23,064 nucleotides of DNA from Spirochaetaceae bacterium (GTDB lineage Bacteria > Spirochaetota > Spirochaetia > DSM-27196 > SKKC01): contig PWGF01000541.1 of NCBI GenBank assembly GCA_003554375.1, forward strand, positions 1-23,064. Reading direction: 5' to 3'. Below, piece by piece: positions 7,329 through 13,961 of this stretch. The translations under genes and the position numbers were made by a program. Every line of letters starts with the position of its first letter. Positions within the stretch are counted from its first letter, which is position 1. The notes under the pieces were generated by a model. That model was not told the DNA's origin. It did not search any database and worked only from the letters and a program-made list of their open reading frames with translations.

Positions 7329-7853
7329 CTACTCCTTCTCAGCAGGCTCGGATTCAGCGCGATTGGGACCGGAAGCACGCGAAACGGCCTGACGCAACGC
7401 GTGCTGGAGGTACGCGTAGACGCCTTCGGCACCGGCGGCCTGTTCCAATCTCGACACGCACTCCGGGTCCGTAAGCAGCGAGATGAGGAACTCCAGAACA
7501 TCCGCCGCTAGCTCCCGTTCCTTGATGGCCGGCATAGCGATGAGCGAGACCGACAGGTGACGGCGCGGATTGCCCATCGTGCAAAACTCAACCGGCGCGT
7601 CCAAGCGAGCGAAGAGCAGCGCGGAGCGCCGGACGTATTCCGGATCCGTATGGGGGATTGCAACCTTAGGCCCCGCGAGCGGTAGCCCCGATGGGTGATT
7701 CCGCTCGCGTTCGACGACGGCTGCCTCGAAATCAGCGTGGACGTGGCCATAGTGGAAAAGCAGTGCCGCGCATCGACGGATGGCGTCCTCGGCGGTGCGG
7801 CAGCACCAACCGTCGACGACGAGGTATCGATAGAGAAGTCGATTGGCGTCCAT
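7329..7853 (-). CDS. PTS EIIA component, fructose/mannitol/galactitol (EIIA-2) type
   Basis: Cytoplasmic domain that accepts phosphate from HPr on a histidine and passes it to EIIB. From ATG 7853 it has 174 residues, the usual size for a single EIIA-2 domain. The active-site segment GLPLAGPKVAIPHTDPEYV carries His68; the preceding ALL..YGHVHADFEAAVVERE helix is also typical. The nearby EIIB is of galactitol type, so GatA-like specificity is reasonable; the EIIA-Ntr subfamily is an alternative. The frame extends upstream to 7931, but conserved sequence begins at 7853, which I prefer although no clear Shine-Dalgarno precedes it. It is first in the minus-strand PTS cluster, is coupled to ptsI, and diverges from the SorC-family regulator. 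Confidence 0.88.
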   Translation of the reverse strand: MDANRLLYRYLVVDGWCCRTAEDAIRRCAALLFHYGHVHADFEAAVVERERNHPSGLPLAGPKVAIPHTDPEYVRRSALLFARLDAPVEFCTMGNPRRHLSVSLIAMPAIKERELAADVLEFLISLLTDPECVSRLEQAAGAEGVYAYLQHALRQAVSRASGPNRAESEPAEKE

Positions 7854-7934
7854 GATAGTTGGTGTCGAACCCCCGGTCCCCCCAAGCTTGACTCGCTTCT
7901 GCCGGCTACGGCGATGCCGCAGCCGGCACATGGA

Positions 7935-7963
7935 ACCGTATCATGTTCGGCATGTAGTTTGAA
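7935..7963 (-). promoter_or_regulatory. Candidate promoter for the EIIA-ptsI transcript
   Basis: On the minus strand TTCAAA (7963-7958) and TACGGT (7940-7935) are spaced by 17 nt, giving a leader of about 75 nt. Matches to consensus are moderate (four of six and three of six). The -35 box lies inside the inverted repeat at 7957-7977. Confidence 0.3.
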
Positions 7964-7977
7964 GAGGGGAGTCAAAC
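7957..7977. promoter_or_regulatory. Inverted repeat, candidate operator for the PTS cluster
   Basis: GTTTGA (7957-7962) and TCAAAC (7972-7977) are exact reverse complements with 9 nt between. The site overlaps the predicted -35 box of the PTS promoter and shares the half-site core TTGAAG with the repeat at 8058-8079. Binding by the SorC-family protein is inferred from position only. Confidence 0.35.
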
Positions 7978-7980
7978 CGA

Positions 7981-8000
7981 CGCAGGGCAAACGCAGTCGG
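7981..8000 (+). repeat. Dispersed 20-bp repeat, copy 1
   Basis: CGCAGGGCAAACGCAGTCGG differs at one base from the copy on the minus strand at 22937-22956 and at two bases from the copy at 22787-22806. It lies between the two predicted operators of the PTS/SorC control region. Confidence 0.6.
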
Positions 8001-8046
8001 CTTGTTGATCTCGTCAATTGGTCCCGTGGATCTCTCGACGATCTGT

Positions 8047-8079
8047 TTGTGCGGAGCTTGAAGCAGTGATATGCTTCAA
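8047..8079 (+). promoter_or_regulatory. Candidate SorC-gene promoter overlapped by a 22-bp inverted repeat
   Basis: TTGTGC (8047-8052) and TATGCT (8070-8075) are spaced by 17 nt. Across the -10 box lies a perfect inverted repeat: TTGAAGCA (8058-8065) and TGCTTCAA (8072-8079) around GTGATA. Its length and symmetry suit a helix-turn-helix dimer, so autoregulation by the downstream SorC-family protein is the simplest reading. Confidence 0.45.
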
Positions 8080-8184
8080 CCGTAGCCTGCTGTGCGTCCA
8101 CGGGCGATTGCAGGGGGGAGAACGCAGCGCCGTTCAGCGGGGCAGCGCGGTGCTGCAGAATGCAGGTATGGACCGCAGGCGGCG

Positions 8185-9117
8185 ATGAAGGCGGATTCAC
8201 GGATCCTGGCCAAGGTGGCCACGCTATACTATCTCGAAGGTCTCAACCAGCGTGAAGTGGGCGATCGCCTGAACGTGAGCGTAGCCACCGTGTCTCGTCT
8301 GGTGTCTCGCGCCCGGGAGGAAGGGATCGTGGAGATCCTCGTCCACGCACCGGACGACTCTCGCCAGGAGCTGGAGCTTGAGATCGAGAAGCGTTTCGCC
8401 ATTCGCGAGTGTGCAGTGTTCCGTTCCTCTGAACACCCTGAGCGGCGGGTGCGTGTGGCAGGAACCGTCTTCTCCAGTGTTGTGGAGAGAGTTGTGCGCT
8501 ACGGCTCATGCGTCGGAATCGGGTGGGGTGAGACGTTGCGGGCGGTTACCGATCACCTTGCCGTTGCGCAGCCGCTGCGGGCCAAGATGGTGCCGGTCGC
8601 CGGCACAAGCGGGGGAAGCGAGAATGCCTTTGCTACGAACTCGATCGTTCGTGACATGGCGGAGCGCCTTGGATCGGAAAGCTATCTAACGAATTTCCCG
8701 GCGGTTCTCGACAGTTACGAGACGCGCGAGATGCTGGAAGGGGACAGCAACATCCGTGGTGTGCGGCGGCTCTGGGATAAGCTGGAGACATTGGCGGTCG
8801 GCGTCAGCGGGCTATCGCCCGGGGCATCCCTACATCGCCATCGGATTCTGAGCCGACGGGACGTCGAACACCTTGCCGAGCTGGGTGTGGTGAGCGTTCT
8901 CAACGTATGGTTTCTGGATGCGGATGGCCGGCTGGTGGAAACGGACGTGGATGCGCGGATCATCCGGCCGAGTTTCGAGAGCGTGAAGCGAGTTCCCAAC
9001 CGCATCCTGGTCGCATACGGAAGAGAGAAGCGCGAGCCGGTGCGCGCAGCCGTTCTGAGCGGCGCGGTGAACGTGCTGCTGGTGGACGAGGCTGTGGCCG
9101 AAGGGCTCGTTTCGTAA
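8185..9117 (+). CDS. SorC-family sugar-binding transcriptional regulator
   Basis: DNA-binding regulator responding to a (probably phosphorylated) sugar. From ATG 8185 it has 310 residues, normal for SorC/DeoR-type regulators. The N-terminal helix-turn-helix spans about residues 10-43, with YYLEGLNQREVGDRLNVSVA followed by TVSRLVSRA. The rest is the SorC effector domain: CGIGWGETLRAV, the VPVAGTSGG effector-site loop and the C-terminal helix-strand AAVLSGAVNVLLVDEAVAEGLV. An upstream in-frame ATG at 8092 exists, but the family-like sequence begins at 8185; no strong Shine-Dalgarno precedes either. Divergent transcription from the EIIA-ptsI genes strongly suggests it controls them. SorC relatives regulate sorbose, glucitol, galactitol-type and central glycolytic genes, so the effector cannot be named. 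Confidence 0.9.
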   Translation: MKADSRILAKVATLYYLEGLNQREVGDRLNVSVATVSRLVSRAREEGIVEILVHAPDDSRQELELEIEKRFAIRECAVFRSSEHPERRVRVAGTVFSSVVERVVRYGSCVGIGWGETLRAVTDHLAVAQPLRAKMVPVAGTSGGSENAFATNSIVRDMAERLGSESYLTNFPAVLDSYETREMLEGDSNIRGVRRLWDKLETLAVGVSGLSPGASLHRHRILSRRDVEHLAELGVVSVLNVWFLDADGRLVETDVDARIIRPSFESVKRVPNRILVAYGREKREPVRAAVLSGAVNVLLVDEAVAEGLVS

Positions 9118-9303
9118 CGGAGCCTGTTCCGGCTCGACCGTTCCACGGCGGGCTTCGGGGGCGAATCCCGTATACAAAGCTCCAGTTACGGCGTGGATTC
9201 GCTTGGCGAAGATGAGGCCTGACGAGCTGAAGCGTCCCGAGCCGGAGCGCAGGGAACGGCTGCCGGCTCGTAAGTTCCGCCCATGAGTGGGCCCGAGCCG
9301 GTC

Positions 9304-9333
9304 TCAACGGCCATCACGTCAACGGCCATCACG
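9304..9333. repeat. 15-bp tandem duplication spanning the S10 peptidase stop codon
   Basis: TCAACGGCCATCACG occurs twice head to tail (9304-9318 and 9319-9333). Read on the minus strand it encodes Arg-Asp-Gly-Arg-stop; the second, post-stop copy repeats the same tail in frame. This looks like a recent replication-slippage duplication. Confidence 0.85.
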
Positions 9334-10959
9334 ACGGAGCGCGGCGTTGTAAAATCCCTCGATGTCGCTTCGGAACGCGGCTCGTGACGGACCCCACGTG
9401 TAGAACATGTGTCCGCCGCCATAATGGCGAACGGTGAGATGTGCGCGCTGCGAATCGTCCAGCTTCATCAGGTGAGCGATACGCGTACTGGAGTAAGCCG
9501 GGGTGATCAGATCGTAGTAGCCGTGCGTAATGTACACGTGCATGTAGGGGTTGAGCGACATTGCGTATCGGAGATCGTCGGTCGCCCCGATCTGACTCTG
9601 CAGAACGTGCCGGTCATAGTCGATGCGCCACTTCTCGTTGATGTCGGTGCTCAACAGATGGTATTCGCGCTCGGTCTCGATCCCTAGTGTTTCACGGAGC
9701 TGTGCGTTTATTCCCGCGGCGAAGACTCGTTCGGTTCCCATGAGCGTAGGGTCGGGGCCTTGGAAGGTATCGCGGTCCGGAAACGGATCAGGGGTGGTGA
9801 TTGTTGCGTCGTAGATGCCGCAGACTCGGGACTGGTCCGCCAGAAGTTTACGCGCAAAGGTCCGGAACGGGATACGGCCTCCCGCGGTGTCTACCGCCGA
9901 GCGCGGAAGCCCGAGATAACGGGCAGCACGTGCTACGATTCGCGTCCGCTCTCGCTGAGGAAGCGACTCGCCCCGTGTGAGAAGACGGGTGAGCTGTTCA
10001 GTGGCGAACTGTGCCGCATCCTCGACGACCTCCTCGACGGGGGTATCGGTACCGTGGATGCCGCTGCGTCCATGGAAGGCGGCTGCAGCCGCCATGGTGG
10101 GGAAACGGTCAACCCATCCCAGAACGTCGTAGTCGCTTGTGTCGAGAAGCATGAACTCCAGGGCGGGCGAGATGAGAATGGCCCCGGACAAGCCTACCCC
10201 GTAGCGCTCTTGGAGAAGCTTGGCCAGCTTTCCGACTCGAAAGCCGCCGTAGCTTTCGCCGGCGATGAATACGGGCGACCGCCATCTCCGGTGACGGGAC
10301 AGGTAGCGCCGAATGAACTCGGCAAGCGACTCCAGGTCTCGCTTCAGACCAAAAAACTCGACATTCTCTTCATCGCGTGACGGTGGCTGTGACGGCCCCG
10401 CGCTCGAGTCTGTCGGTCCCGTGCTTCCGGAGGCGGCGCCGCCGTCGGCCGAGGAACCGCCATTGCCGCGTTGTGCCTCCTCTACTGTCCGGCTGAAGCC
10501 GGTGCCGACCGGGTCCACGAATACCACGTCGGTGAAAGTGAGCCATGTCTCATGGTTGTCCGCAAGCCGGGGCGGGGGCGGCGGAGCGGTGCCGTCTTCG
10601 TTGAATAGCACGCGGCGGGGGCCGACGGCCCCCATGTGTAGAAACGCGCTCGCGGCGCCCGGTCCGCCGTTGAAGACGAAGGTCAGGGGGCGCTCAGATG
10701 GGTCGGCGCCGGCGTGCTCGTATGCCACGTGGAAAAGCTCTGCGGCGGGGCGTTCACGACTTCGGAGAACCATCCATTCGGCGCGAGCAGTGTAGCCGAA
10801 CGGCCCTTGCTGAGTCTCAAGCGTATGCTCGGTCACCGACCCCGTGGGAGGCTCGTACCCGGATAAGCTCCCTCCGGAAGCCGGCGGCTGCTCCGTGTTG
10901 TCGTGTTTCGCGTCTTCTTGTGCAGCGCCGCTGGGCGCTTTGGACCGGGGCTGTGCCAT
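9319..10959 (-). CDS. Peptidase S10 (serine carboxypeptidase) family protein
   Basis: Serine carboxypeptidase-like alpha/beta-hydrolase that would remove C-terminal residues from peptides. It has 546 residues. The catalytic triad is visible: Ser236 in AGESYGG, Asp483 in YYDLITPAYSS, and His517 in YGGGHMFY. The oxyanion-hole segment FNGGPGAAS (96-104) and FVDPVGTGFS (147-156) are classic S10 motifs. Two low-complexity stretches stand out: a polar N-terminus (1-40) and a Gly/Ser/Pro-rich insert (about 164-197) between core motifs. There is no signal peptide, unlike most eukaryotic S10 enzymes, so it is probably cytoplasmic; bacterial relatives are often annotated simply as S10 peptidases. Start support: AAGGAG about 5 nt before ATG 10959. 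It lies downstream of the aldolase gene on the same strand, separated by 132 bp, and is probably its own unit. Confidence 0.9.
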   Translation of the reverse strand: MAQPRSKAPSGAAQEDAKHDNTEQPPASGGSLSGYEPPTGSVTEHTLETQQGPFGYTARAEWMVLRSRERPAAELFHVAYEHAGADPSERPLTFVFNGGPGAASAFLHMGAVGPRRVLFNEDGTAPPPPPRLADNHETWLTFTDVVFVDPVGTGFSRTVEEAQRGNGGSSADGGAASGSTGPTDSSAGPSQPPSRDEENVEFFGLKRDLESLAEFIRRYLSRHRRWRSPVFIAGESYGGFRVGKLAKLLQERYGVGLSGAILISPALEFMLLDTSDYDVLGWVDRFPTMAAAAAFHGRSGIHGTDTPVEEVVEDAAQFATEQLTRLLTRGESLPQRERTRIVARAARYLGLPRSAVDTAGGRIPFRTFARKLLADQSRVCGIYDATITTPDPFPDRDTFQGPDPTLMGTERVFAAGINAQLRETLGIETEREYHLLSTDINEKWRIDYDRHVLQSQIGATDDLRYAMSLNPYMHVYITHGYYDLITPAYSSTRIAHLMKLDDSQRAHLTVRHYGGGHMFYTWGPSRAAFRSDIEGFYNAALRRDGR

Positions 10960-11091
10960 ATGGTCTCCTTATTGGTGATAGTCGTTCAGACGTGTCGGCA
11001 AACGGTCCGTGGGCAAGTCCCGCTTACGAATCGACGCCACCGGGTCCCGCCGTAGTGCCCGCCATAGTGCGTCGCGGGCCGGCCGACGGCA

Positions 11092-12099
11092 CTACCAGTA
11101 ATAGCGCGGTAACGGCGCTCCCGAAGACCTCCAGTGATCGACCACCGGCTTTGCTTTCCCGACGCTGTTGAGCATCTCCAGCTTTCGCTTGACCATCGAC
11201 CGGATTTCGTCACGTGCGGGACCAAGGTATTTGCGAGGATCGAACTCCTCCGGCTTCGTGGCGAATACCTCGCGGATTTTGGCGGTCATTGCGAGGCGAA
11301 GATCGGTGTCGATATTGACTTTGCATACCCCGTAGCTTCGCACCGCGGCCGCGATCTGGTCCTCGGGGACGCCCATCGCATTCGAGAGCCGCCCGCCGTG
11401 CTTGTTTACCAGCTCCACGTACTCTTGCGGAACGCTGGAGGACCCGTGCATAACCAGAGGAAGTCCGGGACACGTCTTCATGATTTGCTCGATGCGGTCG
11501 AAGGCCAGCGTGGGCTCCTTGGTGAACTTGTATGCCCCGTGGCTCGTGCCGATGGCTACCGCCAAGCTGTCGATGCCGGTTCGTTGGGCAAAGTCTTTGG
11601 CTTGCTCGGGATCGGTCAGGAATTGCTCCAGATTCTTCTCGTACTCCTCCGCCGAGAGGCCGACGACGTCCTCCTCGATACCCCCCAGTTTTCCGAGTTC
11701 CGCCTCGACGACGACGCTCTCCGCGTGCGCCACCTCGACGGCTTCGGTGGTTAGCCGGACGTTCTCTTCGTAGTCGTGATGTGATCCGTCGATCATCACC
11801 GAGGTATAGCCGTCCTGTATACACTCCCGGATCAGTTGCACCGTATCTCCATGGTCGCAGTGGACGGCGATTGGGACCGAGGGATACTGGTCAACGCATG
11901 CATCGATGATGCGCTTGAGAAACGCGATGTTGGCATACGATCGAGCTCCTTTTGAGATCTGGAGAATGACCGGGCTGTCCATTTCGGCACATGACTCGAT
12001 AATACCCTGGGTGATCTCCATGTTGTTTACGTTGAATGCACCGACGGCGAACTGCCCCTCATAGGCCAGATCGAACATCGGTTTGGTTGTCATCAGCAT
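11092..12099 (-). CDS. fba: Class II fructose-bisphosphate aldolase
   Basis: Zinc-dependent aldolase that interconverts fructose 1,6-bisphosphate with glyceraldehyde 3-phosphate and dihydroxyacetone phosphate. From ATG 12099 it has 335 residues. Features include FAVGAFNVNNMEITQGII near the N-terminus, catalytic Asp82 and zinc ligand His83 in AVHCDHGD, DGSHHDYEENV, Glu134 in VEAELGKLGG, His187 in IGTSHGAYKF, and His218 in VMHGSSSV. The NIDTDLRLAM strand completes the phosphate-binding site. Tagatose-bisphosphate aldolase is a close relative and cannot be fully excluded; the length and tail favour an Fba. The chosen start follows GGAGGAAA at ideal spacing; the open frame runs further upstream without homology. 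It follows ridA by 125 nt on the same strand, with symmetrical elements in the leader. Confidence 0.95.
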   Translation of the reverse strand: MLMTTKPMFDLAYEGQFAVGAFNVNNMEITQGIIESCAEMDSPVILQISKGARSYANIAFLKRIIDACVDQYPSVPIAVHCDHGDTVQLIRECIQDGYTSVMIDGSHHDYEENVRLTTEAVEVAHAESVVVEAELGKLGGIEEDVVGLSAEEYEKNLEQFLTDPEQAKDFAQRTGIDSLAVAIGTSHGAYKFTKEPTLAFDRIEQIMKTCPGLPLVMHGSSSVPQEYVELVNKHGGRLSNAMGVPEDQIAAAVRSYGVCKVNIDTDLRLAMTAKIREVFATKPEEFDPRKYLGPARDEIRSMVKRKLEMLNSVGKAKPVVDHWRSSGAPLPRYYW

Positions 12100-12129
12100 A
12101 GTTTCCTCCGATTCCGGTATTCTTGGTGG

Positions 12130-12175
12130 ATCGCCGCAACTATCGGCGATACTCGATACCACTGTGATTTCACAG
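12130..12175. promoter_or_regulatory. Two inverted repeats in the fba leader
   Basis: ATCGCCG (12130-12136) and CGGCGAT (12144-12150) pair perfectly with a 7-nt loop. The 14-bp element CTGTGATTTCACAG (12162-12175) has perfect 6-bp arms. They lie 31-76 nt before the fba start. The first could form an RNA hairpin and the second looks like a short operator. Its TGTGA/TCACA halves are only 2 nt apart, unlike the 6-nt spacing of a CRP site. Confidence 0.4.
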
Positions 12176-12224
12176 GTATGCTCTGCGTAACCGCGGGGCC
12201 GGTACCCTATCCTACCGGACCTGG

Positions 12225-12623
12225 TTACTGAGTTCGCAGCGCAATTGCCTCCATCTCGACTCGAGCATCCTTCGGAAGCCCCGCGACCGCGAAACACGTT
12301 CGCGCCGGCGGAGCCTCCGAAAAGAACTCTTCGTAGACCCGGTTCAGACGGCCGAAGTCCGATATGTCGGCGAGGTAGCACGTCACCTTGAGCGCCGCCT
12401 CCAGCGAGCTGCCCGAAGCGTGAAGCACGGCTTGCAGGTTGCGGAGCACCTGTCGAGCTTCCGCTTCCACTCCCCCCGACACGAGCGAGCCGGTGGCGGG
12501 ATCCAGGCCAATCTGGCCCGCGGTGTACACGGTATCTTGTGTTACCACGGCTTGTGAGTACGGGGCTGCAGGGACAGGCGCAGCGTCAGTGTGAATACAT
12601 CTCCGGTCAGGGTGGTCGGCCAT
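12225..12623 (-). CDS. ridA: RidA/YjgF-family enamine/imine deaminase
   Basis: Small cytoplasmic enzyme that hydrolyses reactive 2-aminoacrylate and related enamine/imine intermediates to keto acids, protecting PLP enzymes; it acts as a homotrimer. From ATG 12623 it has 132 residues, typical for the family. Diagnostic segments are APYSQAVVTQDTVYTAGQIGLDP (20-42), PARTCFAVAGLPKDARVEMEAIA with Arg108 matching the substrate-binding Arg105 of E. coli RidA, and Glu124 near the active site. The start is 2 nt after the sir2 stop codon, and its Shine-Dalgarno AAAGGAG lies inside the last sir2 codons, indicating translational coupling. The fba gene follows 125 nt later on the same strand. Confidence 0.94.
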   Translation of the reverse strand: MADHPDRRCIHTDAAPVPAAPYSQAVVTQDTVYTAGQIGLDPATGSLVSGGVEAEARQVLRNLQAVLHASGSSLEAALKVTCYLADISDFGRLNRVYEEFFSEAPPARTCFAVAGLPKDARVEMEAIALRTQ

Positions 12624-12625
12624 AG

Positions 12626-13663
12626 CTATCGCTCCTTTCCTGCCGCCACGATCGTCGGCAACGGCGCTTTGAGCAGGGCGGCAAGCTGCTCCAGCGTTGG
12701 TCCGAGCCGAGCACAAAGCTTACAGTCGGTGAGATCGTCGGCCCGGGTCGGTCCATCGGTTACGATGGCGATGGGCATTCTACACCGAGCGGCTTCCCGG
12801 GCAAACCGGTAGCCCGAAAACACTGCCAGAGAAGAGCCGAGTACGAGGAGGCTCCGCGCGTCCCGCAAGATGCGAAAAGCGCGCTCTACGCGAGCCGCGG
12901 GCACCGACTCCCCGAAGAAGACGACGTCCGGCTTGAGGGGGCCTCCGCACCGCGGACATACCGGAGCTGTGAAGCCGGCCACGAGCTCTTCGGGGAGCGT
13001 CACGTCACCGTCCGGAGCGTGGTCCGCCATGGCTTCCCGCAAATGCGGGTTGTGTTCCATGATCTCTCTCTGGAGCTCTTCCCGGGCTTGGCGGGCACTG
13101 CACTCGAGACATACTACTTGGGCGAGCGACCCGTGGAGCTCCACGGTATTGCCGCTTCCCGCGAGGGTGTGAAGCTTGTCCACGTTCTGAGTAATGATAC
13201 CGGAGACGATGCCGCCCTTCTGGAGCCGAGCCAGGGCCGCGTGCCCCGCATTGGGGCCGGCCTCTGTCACCAGCGGCCAACCGACCGCACTGCGCGCCCA
13301 GTAACGCCGGCGCGCCTCGGCGCTGGAAGTGAACTCTCGATAGTGCATCGGTTGCCGTGCGCGCAGCTTCCCGTTAGGGCCGCGATAGTCGGGGATGCCC
13401 GAGTCCGTGCTGATCCCGGCGCCGGTGAGCGCGACGGCCGGAGCGTTGTTCCTGAGTAGCTCCGCCAGCTCTTTGAGCGACCCGGAATCCGTGGCTTGGG
13501 GCGCCGATTCCGGCGGCTCCGGCGGGTTACCGACGCGAAGGCGCCCGAGAAATGCGCCGCTATCTTCCCGCACCCCGGGCTGGGTACCGAATGGCGAGCC
13601 CCAGAGCGTTTCAGAAGTAGGAGTATTCGGTGAAGAGCGGCAATCCGGACTTACTTCAGCCAC
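12626..13663 (-). CDS. Sir2-family NAD-dependent protein deacylase
   Basis: Sirtuin that removes acyl groups from lysines using NAD+. The core has all hallmarks: TGAGISTDSGIPDYRG (80-95), TQNVDKLH (158-165), catalytic His177 in VELHGSL, zinc cysteines Cys185/188 (CLEC) and Cys236/239 (CPRC), and GSSLAVFSGYRFA (276-288). With the GTG start at 13663 it has 345 residues and a Pro/Ser-rich N-terminal extension of about 60 residues that is absent from most bacterial sirtuins. An internal start is possible, for example the GTG at 13573. A promoter whose -10 box ends 6 nt before GTG 13663 supports the longer form if the mRNA is leaderless. It is first in a coupled sir2-ridA unit, with fba downstream. 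Confidence 0.9.
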   Translation of the reverse strand: MAEVSPDCRSSPNTPTSETLWGSPFGTQPGVREDSGAFLGRLRVGNPPEPPESAPQATDSGSLKELAELLRNNAPAVALTGAGISTDSGIPDYRGPNGKLRARQPMHYREFTSSAEARRRYWARSAVGWPLVTEAGPNAGHAALARLQKGGIVSGIITQNVDKLHTLAGSGNTVELHGSLAQVVCLECSARQAREELQREIMEHNPHLREAMADHAPDGDVTLPEELVAGFTAPVCPRCGGPLKPDVVFFGESVPAARVERAFRILRDARSLLVLGSSLAVFSGYRFAREAARCRMPIAIVTDGPTRADDLTDCKLCARLGPTLEQLAALLKAPLPTIVAAGKER

Positions 13664-13961
13664 GGATACACCGTATGCGTAGGTGCCGATTGGGTCAAGT
13701 CAAGATACGGGGGACTCGACACCCCGCGGTATCCCACACACTGCCGGACGCGCTCCACGGCCGGGTCCTGCGAAGCGGCTCCGCGAAGTGGATCGGGCAC
13801 GTGGATCCGGGAGGCGGCTCCGGTAAGTGAATCTGCGAGTTCGTCTACCGCTCCGAGCTCGACGGATGGGGGCCGGCGACATTATGTTACCTGTACATAC
13901 ATTGAATGGGGCGATTGTGGAGCGAGCTCACAAACCTCGAGTTCAACCGGGAGGTGACTAT
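13664..13961. other. Divergent intergenic region between sir2 and redoxin genes
   Basis: No gene is evident in this 298-bp stretch. It carries the sir2 promoter candidate at the left. In the middle lies a cluster of short direct repeats: GCGGCTCCG at 13775-13783 and 13814-13822, and two GTGGATC. An AT-richer patch around 13876-13905 (TTATGTTACCTGTACATACATTG) probably holds the redoxin promoter, and the redoxin ribosome-binding site follows. Confidence 0.4.
13670..13698 (-). promoter_or_regulatory. Predicted promoter for sir2
   Basis: On the minus strand TTGACC (13698-13693) and TACGGT (13675-13670) are spaced by 17 nt. The -10 box ends 6 nt before the GTG at 13663, with no Shine-Dalgarno between, consistent with a leaderless transcript. 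An overlapping alternative, TTGACT-16-TACGCA, lies slightly upstream. Confidence 0.4.

Larger units (their letters stand above)
7854..8184. promoter_or_regulatory. Divergent control region between the PTS cluster and the SorC regulator
   Basis: This 331-bp stretch has no convincing gene. It holds a candidate promoter for the PTS cluster, one for the regulator, an inverted repeat over each, and a 20-bp dispersed repeat (7981-8000). An open frame that runs across it on the plus strand, ending at 8069, has no family features. Confidence 0.55.

Noticed and set aside
7853..7890. tRNA T-loop-like GGGGGTTCGACACC on the minus strand
   Set aside because: No acceptor, D or anticodon arms can be folded around it, and it lies directly before the EIIA start.
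2068..8127. GGGGAGAACGCAG at 2068-2080 and 8115-8127 as further copies of the dispersed repeat
   Set aside because: Only 13 nt are shared between them, and they match the 20-bp repeat only partially (AACGCAG core); chance in GC-rich DNA cannot be excluded.
12162..12175. CRP/cAMP-receptor binding site
   Set aside because: The TGTGA and TCACA half-sites are 2 nt apart rather than 6, so the geometry does not fit CRP.
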